Assembly: GCA_002307175.1 (NCBI GenBank)
Contig: DBTS01000111.1
Span: forward strand, 25,082 to 37,946
Reading direction: 5' to 3'
DNA length: 12,865 nucleotides
From: Rhodocyclaceae bacterium UBA1310
Lineage (GTDB): Bacteria; Pseudomonadota; Gammaproteobacteria; Burkholderiales; Rhodocyclaceae
Part shown: in pieces, positions 1 to 6,854 of the stretch
Layout: each line of letters starts with the position of its first letter
How positions within the stretch are numbered: position 1 is the stretch's first letter
Notes under the pieces: model-generated
Database searches by the model: none
What the model saw: the letters and a program-made list of their open reading frames with translations, nothing else
What the model was told of the DNA's origin: nothing
Translations under genes and position numbers: made by a program

Positions 1-267
1 TTCAAGGACACCTCCTCGGTGGCCATGAACCCGATCATCAAGTTCACCACGCTGTTTGGTCTGCTCGCGGTGGAAATGGCGGTTGGCCTGCAGGAATCGG
101 GCAATGACAACATCAAGTTCACGATGGCGGCGATATTCCTGATCATCAATCTGGTGTTTGTGTATCGCAGCTTCTATGGCATGCGTATCGAAACGCTCAA
201 GTCCAAAGAAGAAGAAAGCAAGGACACCCAGAAGGCTCAGGTGGCAGAAGCCCAGCCGCAGCAATAA
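1..267 (+). CDS. hppA: Membrane-bound proton-translocating pyrophosphatase, C-terminal fragment
   Basis: The frame is open from base 1, so this is the 3' end of a longer gene and not a small gene starting at the GTG at 19 or the ATG at 25. The first residues, FKDTSSVAMNPIIKFTTLFG, match the conserved tail of membrane pyrophosphatases, where a (GDTVGDP)FKDTS segment precedes the last transmembrane helices. These enzymes hydrolyse pyrophosphate in the cytoplasm and pump H+ (or Na+) across the inner membrane. Two hydrophobic stretches are visible, at about residues 15-32 and 43-57 of the fragment, followed by a charged Lys/Glu/Gln-rich cytoplasmic tail ending in AEAQPQQ. The residues that decide ion type and K+ dependence lie upstream of the window, so the subtype cannot be called. 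A terminator follows 20 bases after the stop. Confidence 0.85.
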   Translation, partial: FKDTSSVAMNPIIKFTTLFGLLAVEMAVGLQESGNDNIKFTMAAIFLIINLVFVYRSFYGMRIETLKSKEEESKDTQKAQVAEAQPQQ

Positions 268-287
268 AGCAAAGAAATGCGCTGTTG

Positions 288-315
288 AAAAGACCGGCCT
301 TGCGCCGGTCTTTTT
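288..315 (+). terminator. Intrinsic terminator after hppA
   Basis: AGACCGGC (291-298) pairs perfectly with GCCGGTCT (304-311) around the 5-base loop CTTGC. A-rich bases before the stem and TTTTT at 311-315 lengthen it and supply the U-tract. It lies 20 bases past the hppA stop codon, so it should separate hppA from the hydrolase and biotin genes downstream. Confidence 0.88.
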
Positions 316-381
316 GTTTGCGCAAAACCTCGTCAATGAATTTGCGCTAGAGTGGCTGCAAAATCATTACGGACTCATCGC

Positions 382-1275
382 ATGTTGACCGATACAGGCA
401 TTCATCCCGGCAAATCCTTTTCCATCTGGCCCGGCGAGGCTCCCGGCTCACATCCGATGGAAAGCGCCTTTGCCCGCGTCATGGATGCCAAATCCGGTAA
501 TGTGCGCGGCATTCGCAAACCCTCCATCACGCCATTCATTCCGGCACATCCAAATGGCACTGTGGTCATTGTGGTTCCCGGTGGAGCCTACTCCCAGTTG
601 GTCATGGAAAAGGAAGGCAGCGAGCCTGCCCGCTGGCTCAACACCCTGGGCATCACAGCCTTTGTGCTGGAATACCGTTTGCCCGTCGAGCCACACGACA
701 ATCCGCATCTGGTGGCACTGCAGGACCTGCAGCGCGCCATCCGGCTGGTGCGCTCACGCTGCCACGAGTATGGGCTCGACCCACTGCGAGTGGGCGTGAT
801 CGGCCTGTCGTCAGGTGGCCATCTGGCAGCCTGTGCCGGCACCTCTTTCGAGCGCCCGACGTATGCCCACATCAATGCGGTGGACGCAGAGAGTGCCCGC
901 CCGGATTTCATGATCCTCGCTTACGGCCCTTACACTGGCAACATGCATTATTCGCACGCCAGCCGCGAGCAGCTTTTTTTTCCGAGCCAGGTCAAGAACG
1001 CGCTATACGCGGAGTTCCCCGTCAACACCCAGGTGACGGCCAAAGCCCCGCCAACCTTCCTGGTGACGGCGGACAACGACAACCGCGTCAGCTCCGAGAA
1101 CAGCTCAGAGCTTTTCCTCGCCCTGCACCAAGCGGGCATCCCCGCTGAGCTGCACATCTACGACGACGGCGGGCACGGTTTTGCACTGCGTGCAGAGGCG
1201 GCTACCAGCATCGCCAAATGGACGCAGGCCTGTCAGGCCTGGTTGCAGAATCACGGTTTGCTCGGCGTCAGCTGA
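382..1275 (+). CDS. Alpha/beta hydrolase, acetyl-esterase/BD-FAE-like
   Basis: This 297-residue cytoplasmic hydrolase has no visible signal peptide. The oxyanion-hole region is VVIVVPGGAY (61-70), the nucleophile elbow is GLSSGG with Ser143, the acid is probably Asp233 in TADNDNRVSSENS, and the base is His265 in DDGGHGFAL. This arrangement is typical of the esterase/lipase branch that includes acetyl-xylan-esterase-like and BD-FAE proteins, which cleave short acyl esters. The substrate cannot be read from the sequence. The frame extends upstream to a GTG at 352, but the ATG at 382 gives a family-like N-terminus. Neither start has a good ribosome binding site. The gene ends 60 bases before bioF on the same strand. 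A link to biotin synthesis is possible but unproven, because bioH already supplies the usual pimeloyl esterase. Confidence 0.82.
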   Translation: MLTDTGIHPGKSFSIWPGEAPGSHPMESAFARVMDAKSGNVRGIRKPSITPFIPAHPNGTVVIVVPGGAYSQLVMEKEGSEPARWLNTLGITAFVLEYRLPVEPHDNPHLVALQDLQRAIRLVRSRCHEYGLDPLRVGVIGLSSGGHLAACAGTSFERPTYAHINAVDAESARPDFMILAYGPYTGNMHYSHASREQLFFPSQVKNALYAEFPVNTQVTAKAPPTFLVTADNDNRVSSENSSELFLALHQAGIPAELHIYDDGGHGFALRAEAATSIAKWTQACQAWLQNHGLLGVS

Positions 1276-1305
1276 TTCGACGGTTTTCGACGCATGGCCT
1301 AGAAT
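1276..1305 (+). promoter_or_regulatory. Possible promoter for the bio operon
   Basis: TAGAAT at 1300-1305 resembles a sigma70 -10 box and lies 30 bases before the bioF ATG. A weak -35-like TTCGAC sits at 1276-1281, 18 bases upstream. I see no BirA-type palindromic operator in the 60-base gap, so there is no visible sign of biotin repression. The call rests mainly on the -10 match and the position. Confidence 0.28.
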
Positions 1306-1335
1306 AGCGGCCTTTCGACCGCAGGCTTGAGCCAC

Positions 1336-2538
1336 ATGTCCCGTAGTTTCCCCGCCCAGGATGCGCTTATTGGCAGGCTCGACGAGCTTGGCACACTCTC
1401 GCAGCTGCGCCGCCGCAGAATCCAGAATCTCCCCTGCAGCCCGGCCATGCTGAGCGATGAACAACCCATGCTGGGCTTTGCCAGCAATGATTATCTGGGG
1501 CTGGCCAATGCACCCGCGCTGATTGCCACGGCACAGGCCGCAGCGGCCCGCTGGGGGGTAGGCTCAGGGGCCTCCCATCTGGTCAGCGGGCACACCGAAG
1601 CGCATGAGACGATGGACCAGACGCTCGCCGAATTCACCGGATTTGAAGCCGCAATCGGTTTTTCCACAGGATTTCTCGCCAATCTGGCGGTGATGCCGGC
1701 ACTGCTGGGGCGCAACGACGCGATTTTTGCCGACAGGCTCAACCACGCCTCACTAGTCGATGGTGCACTGCTCTCGCGGGCCGAACTGCACCGTTACGCC
1801 CATCTTGATCTGCAGGCTTTGGAACACGCCCTGGCACAATCTCGCGCCAAAACCAAACTCATTGTCACCGATGCGGTGTTCAGCATGGATGGCGATATCG
1901 CGCCGCTGCCAGCCCTCCTCGAACTGGCCGAACGTTACGACTGCTGGCTGCTCGTGGATGACGCCCACGGCTTTGGCGTACTCGGGCCGCAGGGGCGCGG
2001 CACACTGGCCTCATTCGGTCTGCAGTCACCACGCATCATCCTCATGGGTACCCTGGGCAAGGCAGCTGGCGTTGGTGGCGCATTTGTGGCGGCCAGTCAG
2101 GTCCTGATCCGCTGGCTGGAACAAACTGCCCGCCCCTATATCTTCACCACGGCCATGCCCCCTTTGCTGGCCGCCTGTGTCACACGCGCCGTTGAACTGA
2201 TCAGCCACGCGGATGATCGCCGCGCCCATCTGCAGGCCCTGATCCGCAGCCTGCATGCGGGCCTGGCAGGTACGCGCTGGCAGTTGCTCCCCTCCGGCAC
2301 CGCCATCCAGCCGGTTATCATCGGTGGCAATGCCGAGGCTATTGAGGTCTCGCGCCAACTCGAAGCCTGCGGCATCTACGTACCTGCGATTCGTCCGCCC
2401 ACCGTACCCAAGGGCACAGCGCGCCTACGCGTGTCACTCTCCGCCGCACACACGGAAGCCGAGCTTGGGCAGCTCTGTGAGGCCTTGCGGGCCCTGTCTG
2501 ATCTAGCCGACCTGTCCGATTCGGAGCCTCGGGCATGA
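1336..2538 (+). CDS. bioF: 8-amino-7-oxononanoate synthase
   Basis: BioF is a cytoplasmic PLP enzyme that condenses pimeloyl-ACP (or -CoA) with L-alanine, releasing CO2, to give 8-amino-7-oxononanoate. The protein is 400 residues from the ATG at 1336. A TTG at 1327 in frame is a less likely start. Family marks in order are FASNDYLGLA near residue 48, GSGASHLVSGHTEAHE near 76, DAVFSMDGDIAPL near 179, VDDAHGFGVLG near 207 with Asp208 and His211 contacting PLP, and the Schiff-base lysine Lys242 in MGTLGKAAGVGGAF. E. coli BioF has the equivalent Asp204, His207 and Lys236. KBL and other alpha-oxoamine synthases share the fold, but the bioH-bioC-bioD neighbours settle the identity. The stop overlaps the bioH start by 4 bases (ATGA), suggesting translational coupling. 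Confidence 0.97.
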   Translation: MSRSFPAQDALIGRLDELGTLSQLRRRRIQNLPCSPAMLSDEQPMLGFASNDYLGLANAPALIATAQAAAARWGVGSGASHLVSGHTEAHETMDQTLAEFTGFEAAIGFSTGFLANLAVMPALLGRNDAIFADRLNHASLVDGALLSRAELHRYAHLDLQALEHALAQSRAKTKLIVTDAVFSMDGDIAPLPALLELAERYDCWLLVDDAHGFGVLGPQGRGTLASFGLQSPRIILMGTLGKAAGVGGAFVAASQVLIRWLEQTARPYIFTTAMPPLLAACVTRAVELISHADDRRAHLQALIRSLHAGLAGTRWQLLPSGTAIQPVIIGGNAEAIEVSRQLEACGIYVPAIRPPTVPKGTARLRVSLSAAHTEAELGQLCEALRALSDLADLSDSEPRA

Positions 2539-3251
2539 GCCGGCCCGCCGTCACCTTGCTGCATGGCTGGGGCTACTCGCCGAAACTGTGGCAGGATCTC
2601 ACGACCCAGCTCGATGCGTTCGAATGCCACACGCCCGAGCTGCAGGCGCCCTGCTCCAATATCGAAAGCTGGACAGATGCAATGGCCGGAGGACTGCCGG
2701 ATTCAGGGTTGCTGGTCGGCTGGTCGCTGGGTGCCATGCTGGCGCTGTGCATGGCAAGCCGCCACCCTGCAAAGGTACGCGGCCTGCTGCTGATCGCCGG
2801 CAGCCCCCACATGCGCACAGCAGCCGACTGGGGCAACGGGCTGGATGACGCCTTGCTGGAGAAATTCCGCGCGGGCTTCAGGCAATCTCCCGAGCGCACA
2901 ATGCGCCGCTTTCTCGCCATGCAGCTGGTGGGAGAGGCTCAGCCACAGCAGGCACGCCAGCTTCTTGAGTCAGCACTGTGTGATGCCAACACAGGCCGTG
3001 AGGCGCTCGAACGAGGCCTCGAAATCCTGTTTTCTGCAGATCTGCGCAAGGCGACGCTCGCACCCGGTCTGCCGTTAACACTGGTACATGGGCGTGCCGA
3101 TGAAATCATGCCGGTGGCGGGCAGTGAATGGCTGCATCAGCAACATCCGGCCTCGCAGCTGCTGATTGTGGAAAATGCGGGCCACGCTCCCCTGCTTGCC
3201 GAGCCCGAAAAGCTCGCGGAACTGATAAGGGCCTTGCATGACACAGCGTGA
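2535..3251 (+). CDS. bioH: Pimeloyl-ACP methyl ester carboxylesterase
   Basis: BioH removes the methyl group from pimeloyl-ACP methyl ester, ending chain elongation so that BioF can use the product. The 238-residue protein is an alpha/beta hydrolase a little shorter than E. coli BioH (256). The oxyanion-hole motif is LLHGWGYSPKLWQ (8-20). The nucleophile is Ser64 in VGWSLGAMLA, the acid Asp189 in LVHGRADEIMPV, and the base His217 in NAGHAPLLAEP. The N-terminal pattern HGWG(Y)SPKLW is typical of BioH. It overlaps bioF by 4 bases and bioC by 14 bases, placing it within one translationally coupled operon. Without the neighbours it could be called a generic hydrolase. With them the assignment is strong. 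Confidence 0.95.
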   Translation: MSRPAVTLLHGWGYSPKLWQDLTTQLDAFECHTPELQAPCSNIESWTDAMAGGLPDSGLLVGWSLGAMLALCMASRHPAKVRGLLLIAGSPHMRTAADWGNGLDDALLEKFRAGFRQSPERTMRRFLAMQLVGEAQPQQARQLLESALCDANTGREALERGLEILFSADLRKATLAPGLPLTLVHGRADEIMPVAGSEWLHQQHPASQLLIVENAGHAPLLAEPEKLAELIRALHDTA

Positions 3252-4002
3252 CCCTGGCAAAAGCGCCATCCGGCAGGCCTTTGGAGCCGCCGCCGCCAGC
3301 TATGATGCGGTGGCTGACGTGCAGGGCCGTATCGTGGCTCAGCTCTTCAGCCACTGCCCGCAGAATCTGCAGGGCCGGATTCTCGATGCCGGCTGCGGCA
3401 CCGGCAACGGCACCCGCCTGCTCGCCGCGCACAACGCTCAGGCTTGCGTACTCGGCCTGGATGCAGCACTGGGCATGTGCCGCACCATTGATGTATTTGG
3501 CGTCGCCTGTGGCGATATCGAGACACTCCCGATCCGCTCGGCAACGCTGGCCATGTACTGGTCCAGCCTCGCATGGCAATGGACTTCGCCCGGCCTTGCC
3601 GCCACCGAAGCTTTCCGGACCCTGCAACCCGGTGGGCTGTTGCGCGTTGCAACGCTGGGACCGCAAACCATGTTCGAACTCCGGCAGGTTTTCAAAGAGG
3701 TGGATGGCTTTCCCCATGTGCGGGAGTTTGATTCTGCCGCAGATTGCGAATCTGCCCTGCATGCTGCGGGGTTTACACAGATCCGTCTACAGGCGGGCAG
3801 AGAATGCGGGTATTTCGCTGACCTCGCCACCCTCATGCGCAGCATCCGCCAGCTCGGCGCCCATGTCATCGCCGGTCGGCGTCAAGGTTTGCTGGGCAGG
3901 CAGGCGTGGGCGCGCCTGTCTGCCGCGTATGAGGAGTTCCGCACCCCTGGCGGACTCCCCGTCAGTCACGACGTAATCTATCTGAGTGCCCAAAAGGAAT
4001 GA
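3238..4002 (+). CDS. bioC: Malonyl-ACP O-methyltransferase
   Basis: BioC methylates the free carboxyl of malonyl-ACP with SAM, disguising it as a normal fatty-acid primer and starting pimeloyl synthesis. The protein is 254 residues. The N-terminal KSAIRQAFGAAAASYDAVA is the typical BioC opening. Motif I is ILDAGCGTGNGTRLL (48-62), with the acidic end of the next strand in LGLDAALGM (72-80) and CGDIETLPI (91-99). The segment SSLAWQW (109-115) fits the BioC signature usually read as SNLALQW. A C-terminal LGAHV (about 197-201) also fits. It begins inside bioH with a 14-base overlap and ends 1 base before bioD. A long open frame in another phase (3248-3976) is only a shadow of this gene. Confidence 0.95.
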   Translation: MTQRDPGKSAIRQAFGAAAASYDAVADVQGRIVAQLFSHCPQNLQGRILDAGCGTGNGTRLLAAHNAQACVLGLDAALGMCRTIDVFGVACGDIETLPIRSATLAMYWSSLAWQWTSPGLAATEAFRTLQPGGLLRVATLGPQTMFELRQVFKEVDGFPHVREFDSAADCESALHAAGFTQIRLQAGRECGYFADLATLMRSIRQLGAHVIAGRRQGLLGRQAWARLSAAYEEFRTPGGLPVSHDVIYLSAQKE

Positions 4003-4003
4003 T

Positions 4004-4678
4004 ATGAAAGAAAGATATTTTCTCACCGGTACCGATACTGAAATCGGCAAGACTTTCACCGCCTGTGCACTTCTACAGGCTTGGCAGCAACAGGAACTCT
4101 CGGCGGTCGGCTACAAGCCGGTGGCGGCTGGAGCCGAGATGGTTGATGGCGCCTTGGCCAATGAAGACGCCCTCGCCCTGCTTGGGGCAAGTTCAAAAGG
4201 CTTTTCCCTGGCCGAGGTCAATCCGGTCTGTCTGCGCGAAGCGATTGCCCCGCACATTGCCGCGAAGAAAGAAGGCGTGTTTCTCGAACTGCCCCCCATT
4301 CTCGCCGGTTTCCAGAAACTTGCACGGCGCGCGGATCGTGTGCTGGTGGAAGGCGTAGGCGGCTTCCGGGTGCCGCTGGGCGAATACTTTGACAGCGCCG
4401 ACATGGCCAAGGCACTTGGCCTGCCCGTCATCCTCGTGGTCGGCATGCGCCTGGGCTGCATCAACCATGCGCTGCTCACGGTGGAAGCAATCCGCTCACG
4501 CGGGCTGACGCTCGCCGGCTGGGTCGGCAATACCCTGCAGCCGGAAATGCCGCGTCTGACAGAAAACCTGGAAACCCTCAAGACCAGCATCCCGGCACCA
4601 TGTCTGGGCATACTGCCACATCTGCCAAGCGGTAAGCCGGCAGATGCCGTTCAGTACCTGCAGCTACCCAAGATCTGA
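4004..4678 (+). CDS. bioD: Dethiobiotin synthetase
   Basis: BioD is an ATP-dependent carboxylase that closes the ureido ring of 7,8-diaminononanoate with CO2 to give dethiobiotin. The protein is 224 residues, against 225 in E. coli. The Walker A loop is TGTDTEIGKT with Lys16. Lys38 in YKPVAAG and Glu116 in VEGVGGFRVPLG match the known catalytic residues. VGMRLGCINHALLT (about 147-160) is also typical of the family. The ATG at 4004 is preferred over the GTG at 3986, because AAGGAA lies a few bases upstream and the protein then begins directly with the P-loop strand. It is the last gene of the bioFHCD run. bioA and bioB are not in the window. Confidence 0.96.
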   Translation: MKERYFLTGTDTEIGKTFTACALLQAWQQQELSAVGYKPVAAGAEMVDGALANEDALALLGASSKGFSLAEVNPVCLREAIAPHIAAKKEGVFLELPPILAGFQKLARRADRVLVEGVGGFRVPLGEYFDSADMAKALGLPVILVVGMRLGCINHALLTVEAIRSRGLTLAGWVGNTLQPEMPRLTENLETLKTSIPAPCLGILPHLPSGKPADAVQYLQLPKI

Positions 4679-4691
4679 ACACTTAAAACAG

Positions 4692-4719
4692 GCGGAACGG
4701 AGTTACTTCTTCGTTCCGC
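4692..4719 (-). terminator. Hairpin between convergent bioD and the DUF4124 gene
   Basis: GCGGAACG (4692-4699) is an exact inverted repeat of CGTTCCGC (4712-4719), with a 12-base loop that contains the stop codon of the minus-strand gene. Read on the minus strand the stem is followed by CTGTTTTAAG, a modest U-tract. On the plus strand there is none. It may stop transcription of the minus gene and block read-through between the convergent genes. The long loop lowers confidence. Confidence 0.45.
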
Positions 4720-5257
4720 TCTGTGCTGCCTCAGGCACCTTACGCACCACTACCGCTCGGCGGCTCGATGCATTCGAGGAAGCCTGGCTGGACTGGCTTT
4801 GGGATGGCCGGATCGGCGGACGACTCCAGCCCGGCATTGGCTGGTACACCTCGCCGTTTGGCAAAACGGTCTGCGACTCTGCCTCATCCTGGCAGTCCGT
4901 GCCACGATTCTTCTCGCACCGCGCTACTGCCTTGCGTCGCGCCTCTTCAGCGGCATCGGCACTGGACGCGCTCGACGACGACTGCCGCGAGTCCTCTGTC
5001 TTGCTGTTTTCAGCGGGGCTTTCTTCCCTGCCGGCCGATTTGGCGGCGGGAGAGGATGAACCTGTGAATTTCGCGGCAGGCAGCACTGTCACTCCACCCG
5101 TGATCTTTTGCGCCTTGACGCCCTTGGGCGGTTCATCGCCGTACTGGATCTTGCCATCGGCATCGACCCACTTGTAAACCTCGGCATGCGCCATCCAAGT
5201 GGCGCCCAACAGCACAAGCATCAACAAGCCGACATGTAATCTCTTCTTACCGATCAT
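4703..5257 (-). CDS. Exported DUF4124 domain-containing protein
   Basis: This 184-residue protein has a signal peptide (positive MIGKKR, hydrophobic core LLMLVLLGATWM, likely cleavage after Ala25 in AHA-EV). EVYKWVDADGKIQYGDEPP (26-44) then matches the N-terminal module of DUF4124 proteins, small periplasmic or envelope proteins of unknown function common in proteobacteria. After residue 65 the chain is a Ser/Ala/Glu-rich, probably disordered linker. A short segment with two cysteines (Cys114 and Cys122, in CEKNRGTDCQDEAE) could form a disulfide, and a basic tail ends the protein. The ATG at 5257 has CGGAG about 8 bases upstream and gives a clean signal peptide. A GTG at 5290 would add 11 residues and also has AGGAG nearby, so it cannot be excluded. 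The molecular role is unknown. Confidence 0.82.
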   Translation of the reverse strand: MIGKKRLHVGLLMLVLLGATWMAHAEVYKWVDADGKIQYGDEPPKGVKAQKITGGVTVLPAAKFTGSSSPAAKSAGREESPAENSKTEDSRQSSSSASSADAAEEARRKAVARCEKNRGTDCQDEAESQTVLPNGEVYQPMPGWSRPPIRPSQSQSSQASSNASSRRAVVVRKVPEAAQSGTKK

Positions 5258-5310
5258 CTCTATCGCTCCGACAAGTAACGGGCCAATCACGGCTGGTGTC
5301 TCCTGCCCAC

Positions 5311-5582
5311 GTGATCCCCCTCAATCATGAACGCCAGCGTACCCAAGTTCAACTTCACAATCTACAGAGCGGTGACAAAAGGCTGTCCCCAAAGAGGAAG
5401 ATCAGGAATATCTGCTCGCAGATTACGCCGGCCTCGGCGATAATCCCGTGGTTTCCGATGCAGGCGAGAGTTGTCCCAAGCAGGACGAGCACAATCCCGC
5501 TCTTGCCTTGCTGTTTTTACGAAAATGCCCATCCGGCACGCGCTGGAAGCACCTGACGCAAGCCAGGCTCGCAGAAGCATGA
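5311..5582 (+). pseudogene. Possible frameshifted small gene upstream of the PH-like protein
   Basis: No intact gene explains bases 5258-5607, but two plus-strand frames look protein-like and join naturally. The first runs from a GTG at 5311 (or 5296) through VIPLNHERQRTQVQLHNLQS to about 5376. The second is open from 5376 to a TGA at 5580 and reads KEEDQEYLLADYAGLGDNPV, then a cysteine-containing segment and TRWKHLTQARLAEA. The second frame has no good start codon of its own. One extra A in the AAAA run at 5377-5380 would fuse them into a protein of about 90 residues ending 25 bases before the next gene. I recognise no family. A sequencing error, a true frameshift or chance are all possible. 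A competing minus-strand reading is given in the findings. Confidence 0.33.
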
Positions 5583-5593
5583 TCAAATTTTGT

Positions 5594-5602
5594 TAGGAGG
5601 AG
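5594..5602 (+). promoter_or_regulatory. Strong Shine-Dalgarno site that sets a TTG start
   Basis: TAGGAGGAG lies 5 bases before the TTG at 5608. It is the best ribosome binding site in the window. It rules out the upstream in-frame TTG at 5590, which would place the site inside the coding region. Confidence 0.8.
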
Positions 5603-5607
5603 TTCTC

Positions 5608-6108
5608 TTGGGCAAGGCAAGCAGACGTCATCGCCGTGATGACAGTTCATCCGGTTCACGCCCCACCGTTCTGACGGATTACCGGCATGTGCAGGCAGGC
5701 ACCATGCTGATAGCCCTGTTTTCCATTCCGTTCGCCATCTGCATGGCCTCAGCCATCACCCACCCCAATCTGCGCGGTTTCCAGATTGGCATCTGTGTGG
5801 CACTGGCGGTTCTGATGCTGCTGTTTTCCTCGCTGACCACTGCCGTGACAGACACCACCTTGTCGTGGAATTTCGGCTATGGATTCATCCGCAAACACAT
5901 CGACATCCGCGAAATCGAAAGCGCTGAAATGACGCGCTCAACATGGATCGATGGCTGGGGCATCCATTACACCCGACGCGGCTGGATCTATAACGTCTCG
6001 GGGTTTGATGCGATCCTGGTGAAGCAGAAAAACGGCAAAAGCATACTTATTGGCACAAACAATCCGGTAGGCCTCTGGGAAGCCCTGCAATTGAGACTGG
6101 ACCGTTAA
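5608..6108 (+). CDS. Two-helix membrane protein with PH-like C-terminal domain
   Basis: This 166-residue inner-membrane protein begins with a basic, cytoplasmic-type segment (GKASRRHRRDD). Two hydrophobic helices follow at about residues 33-50 and 58-76. A soluble beta-rich tail (about 78-166) contains VTDTTLSWNFGYGFIRKHID, then WGIHYTRRGWIYNVSGFDAI and NGKSILIGTNNP. This layout (two helices, then a strand-rich domain ending in a helix, here GLWEALQLRL) is known from small bacterial membrane proteins with pleckstrin-homology-like tails. The function of such proteins is mostly unknown. The start is TTG at 5608, fixed by the strong Shine-Dalgarno site just upstream. Its stop overlaps that of the convergent ParA gene by 4 bases. 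Confidence 0.8.
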   Translation: MGKASRRHRRDDSSSGSRPTVLTDYRHVQAGTMLIALFSIPFAICMASAITHPNLRGFQIGICVALAVLMLLFSSLTTAVTDTTLSWNFGYGFIRKHIDIREIESAEMTRSTWIDGWGIHYTRRGWIYNVSGFDAILVKQKNGKSILIGTNNPVGLWEALQLRLDR

Positions 6109-6758
6109 TCGAGCGTGGGAGGCAAAACCAGGCCCAGCCAGGATTCGATAAGCCGCCACTGCTGCAGATCTTTTTCAACGCGTGAGGGTGCCACATCAAA
6201 CAGCGTCATGCCATGCGCTGCCAGTTGCACATAGTTCTGCGTGTCGCGCAGCGTGGCAATCAGCGGCAGATTGGCCCCCGCCAGAAAACGTTTCAGTTCC
6301 TCAGAGGCCAGCGTGCGTTCATCCACGCGCATGGCCACAAAACCCACCGAAACCTTGCGGGCGGATTTCATTTCGGACAACTCGTCGAAAAAATCCTTGG
6401 TGGCAAGGATATCGAACATCGACGGTTGGATCGGCACCAGCACCCGCGTGGCAAGCTTGAGGCATTCCTTGAGCTTGTCACCATGCAGACCGGCCGGCGT
6501 ATCGAGCACAACATGCGTTGTATCCTGCGGCGGCCGCGCTTTGCCAGAGGGCGTTTCCCAGGTGTGAATCACAGGCAGGACAGGTGGGCGGCGTTCCAGC
6601 CAGAACCGCGAAGACTGTTGCCGGTCGAGATCCCCGAGCATCACGCGGATACCGTGCTGCCCCTCTTCATATCTGCGTGCAAGCAAACCCGCCAGATTGG
6701 TTGCCAGTGTGCTCTTGCCAACGCCCCCTTTGGGGTTCGCAATGACATAGACCTGCAT
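6105..6758 (-). CDS. Orphan ParA/MinD-family ATPase
   Basis: This 217-residue protein is a deviant-Walker P-loop ATPase. KGGVGKST lies at residues 10-17, with the signature lysine Lys10 and P-loop Lys15. GDLDRQQSS (42-50) is the Walker A' region with Asp45, and HVVLDTPAGLHG (82-93) is Walker B with Asp86. Such ATPases form ATP-dependent dimers, often on nucleoid DNA, and position plasmids, chromosome origins or protein cargo. No ParB-type partner gene or parS-like repeat is visible, so it is probably not a chromosome partition ParA. The cargo is unknown. The start is well supported: AAAGGAG lies 6 bases before the ATG. cysS lies upstream on the same strand, 138 bases away with a hairpin between. 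The name soj or parA would overstate what can be seen. Confidence 0.88.
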   Translation of the reverse strand: MQVYVIANPKGGVGKSTLATNLAGLLARRYEEGQHGIRVMLGDLDRQQSSRFWLERRPPVLPVIHTWETPSGKARPPQDTTHVVLDTPAGLHGDKLKECLKLATRVLVPIQPSMFDILATKDFFDELSEMKSARKVSVGFVAMRVDERTLASEELKRFLAGANLPLIATLRDTQNYVQLAAHGMTLFDVAPSRVEKDLQQWRLIESWLGLVLPPTLD

Positions 6759-6854
6759 GCCGGCTCCTTTCCAGTTGTCAGAAGCTGTTCATGATCTTGC
6801 TGCACTCAAAACGGCAGCACGAACTCCGCATTCATCCAAATCAACTGCATTCTC

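Noticed and set aside
25..267. A separate small membrane protein starting at the GTG at 19 or the ATG at 25
   Set aside because: The frame is open from base 1 and the residues before the start match the conserved FKDTS segment of pyrophosphatases, so it is the end of a larger gene.
3106..3762. Minus-strand open frame (218 codons) across bioH and bioC
   Set aside because: It spans two confident overlapping genes on the other strand and has no ribosome binding site or domain.
3248..3976. Long plus-strand open frame (242 codons) inside bioC
   Set aside because: It is out of phase with bioC, which has a complete and recognisable methyltransferase sequence. The composition (Arg, Pro, Ser and Trp rich) is that of a GC-rich shadow frame.
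6213..6794. Plus-strand open frame (193 codons) opposite the ParA gene
   Set aside because: It is antisense to a well-supported ATPase gene with a good ribosome binding site, and its Arg/His-rich product is typical of a shadow.
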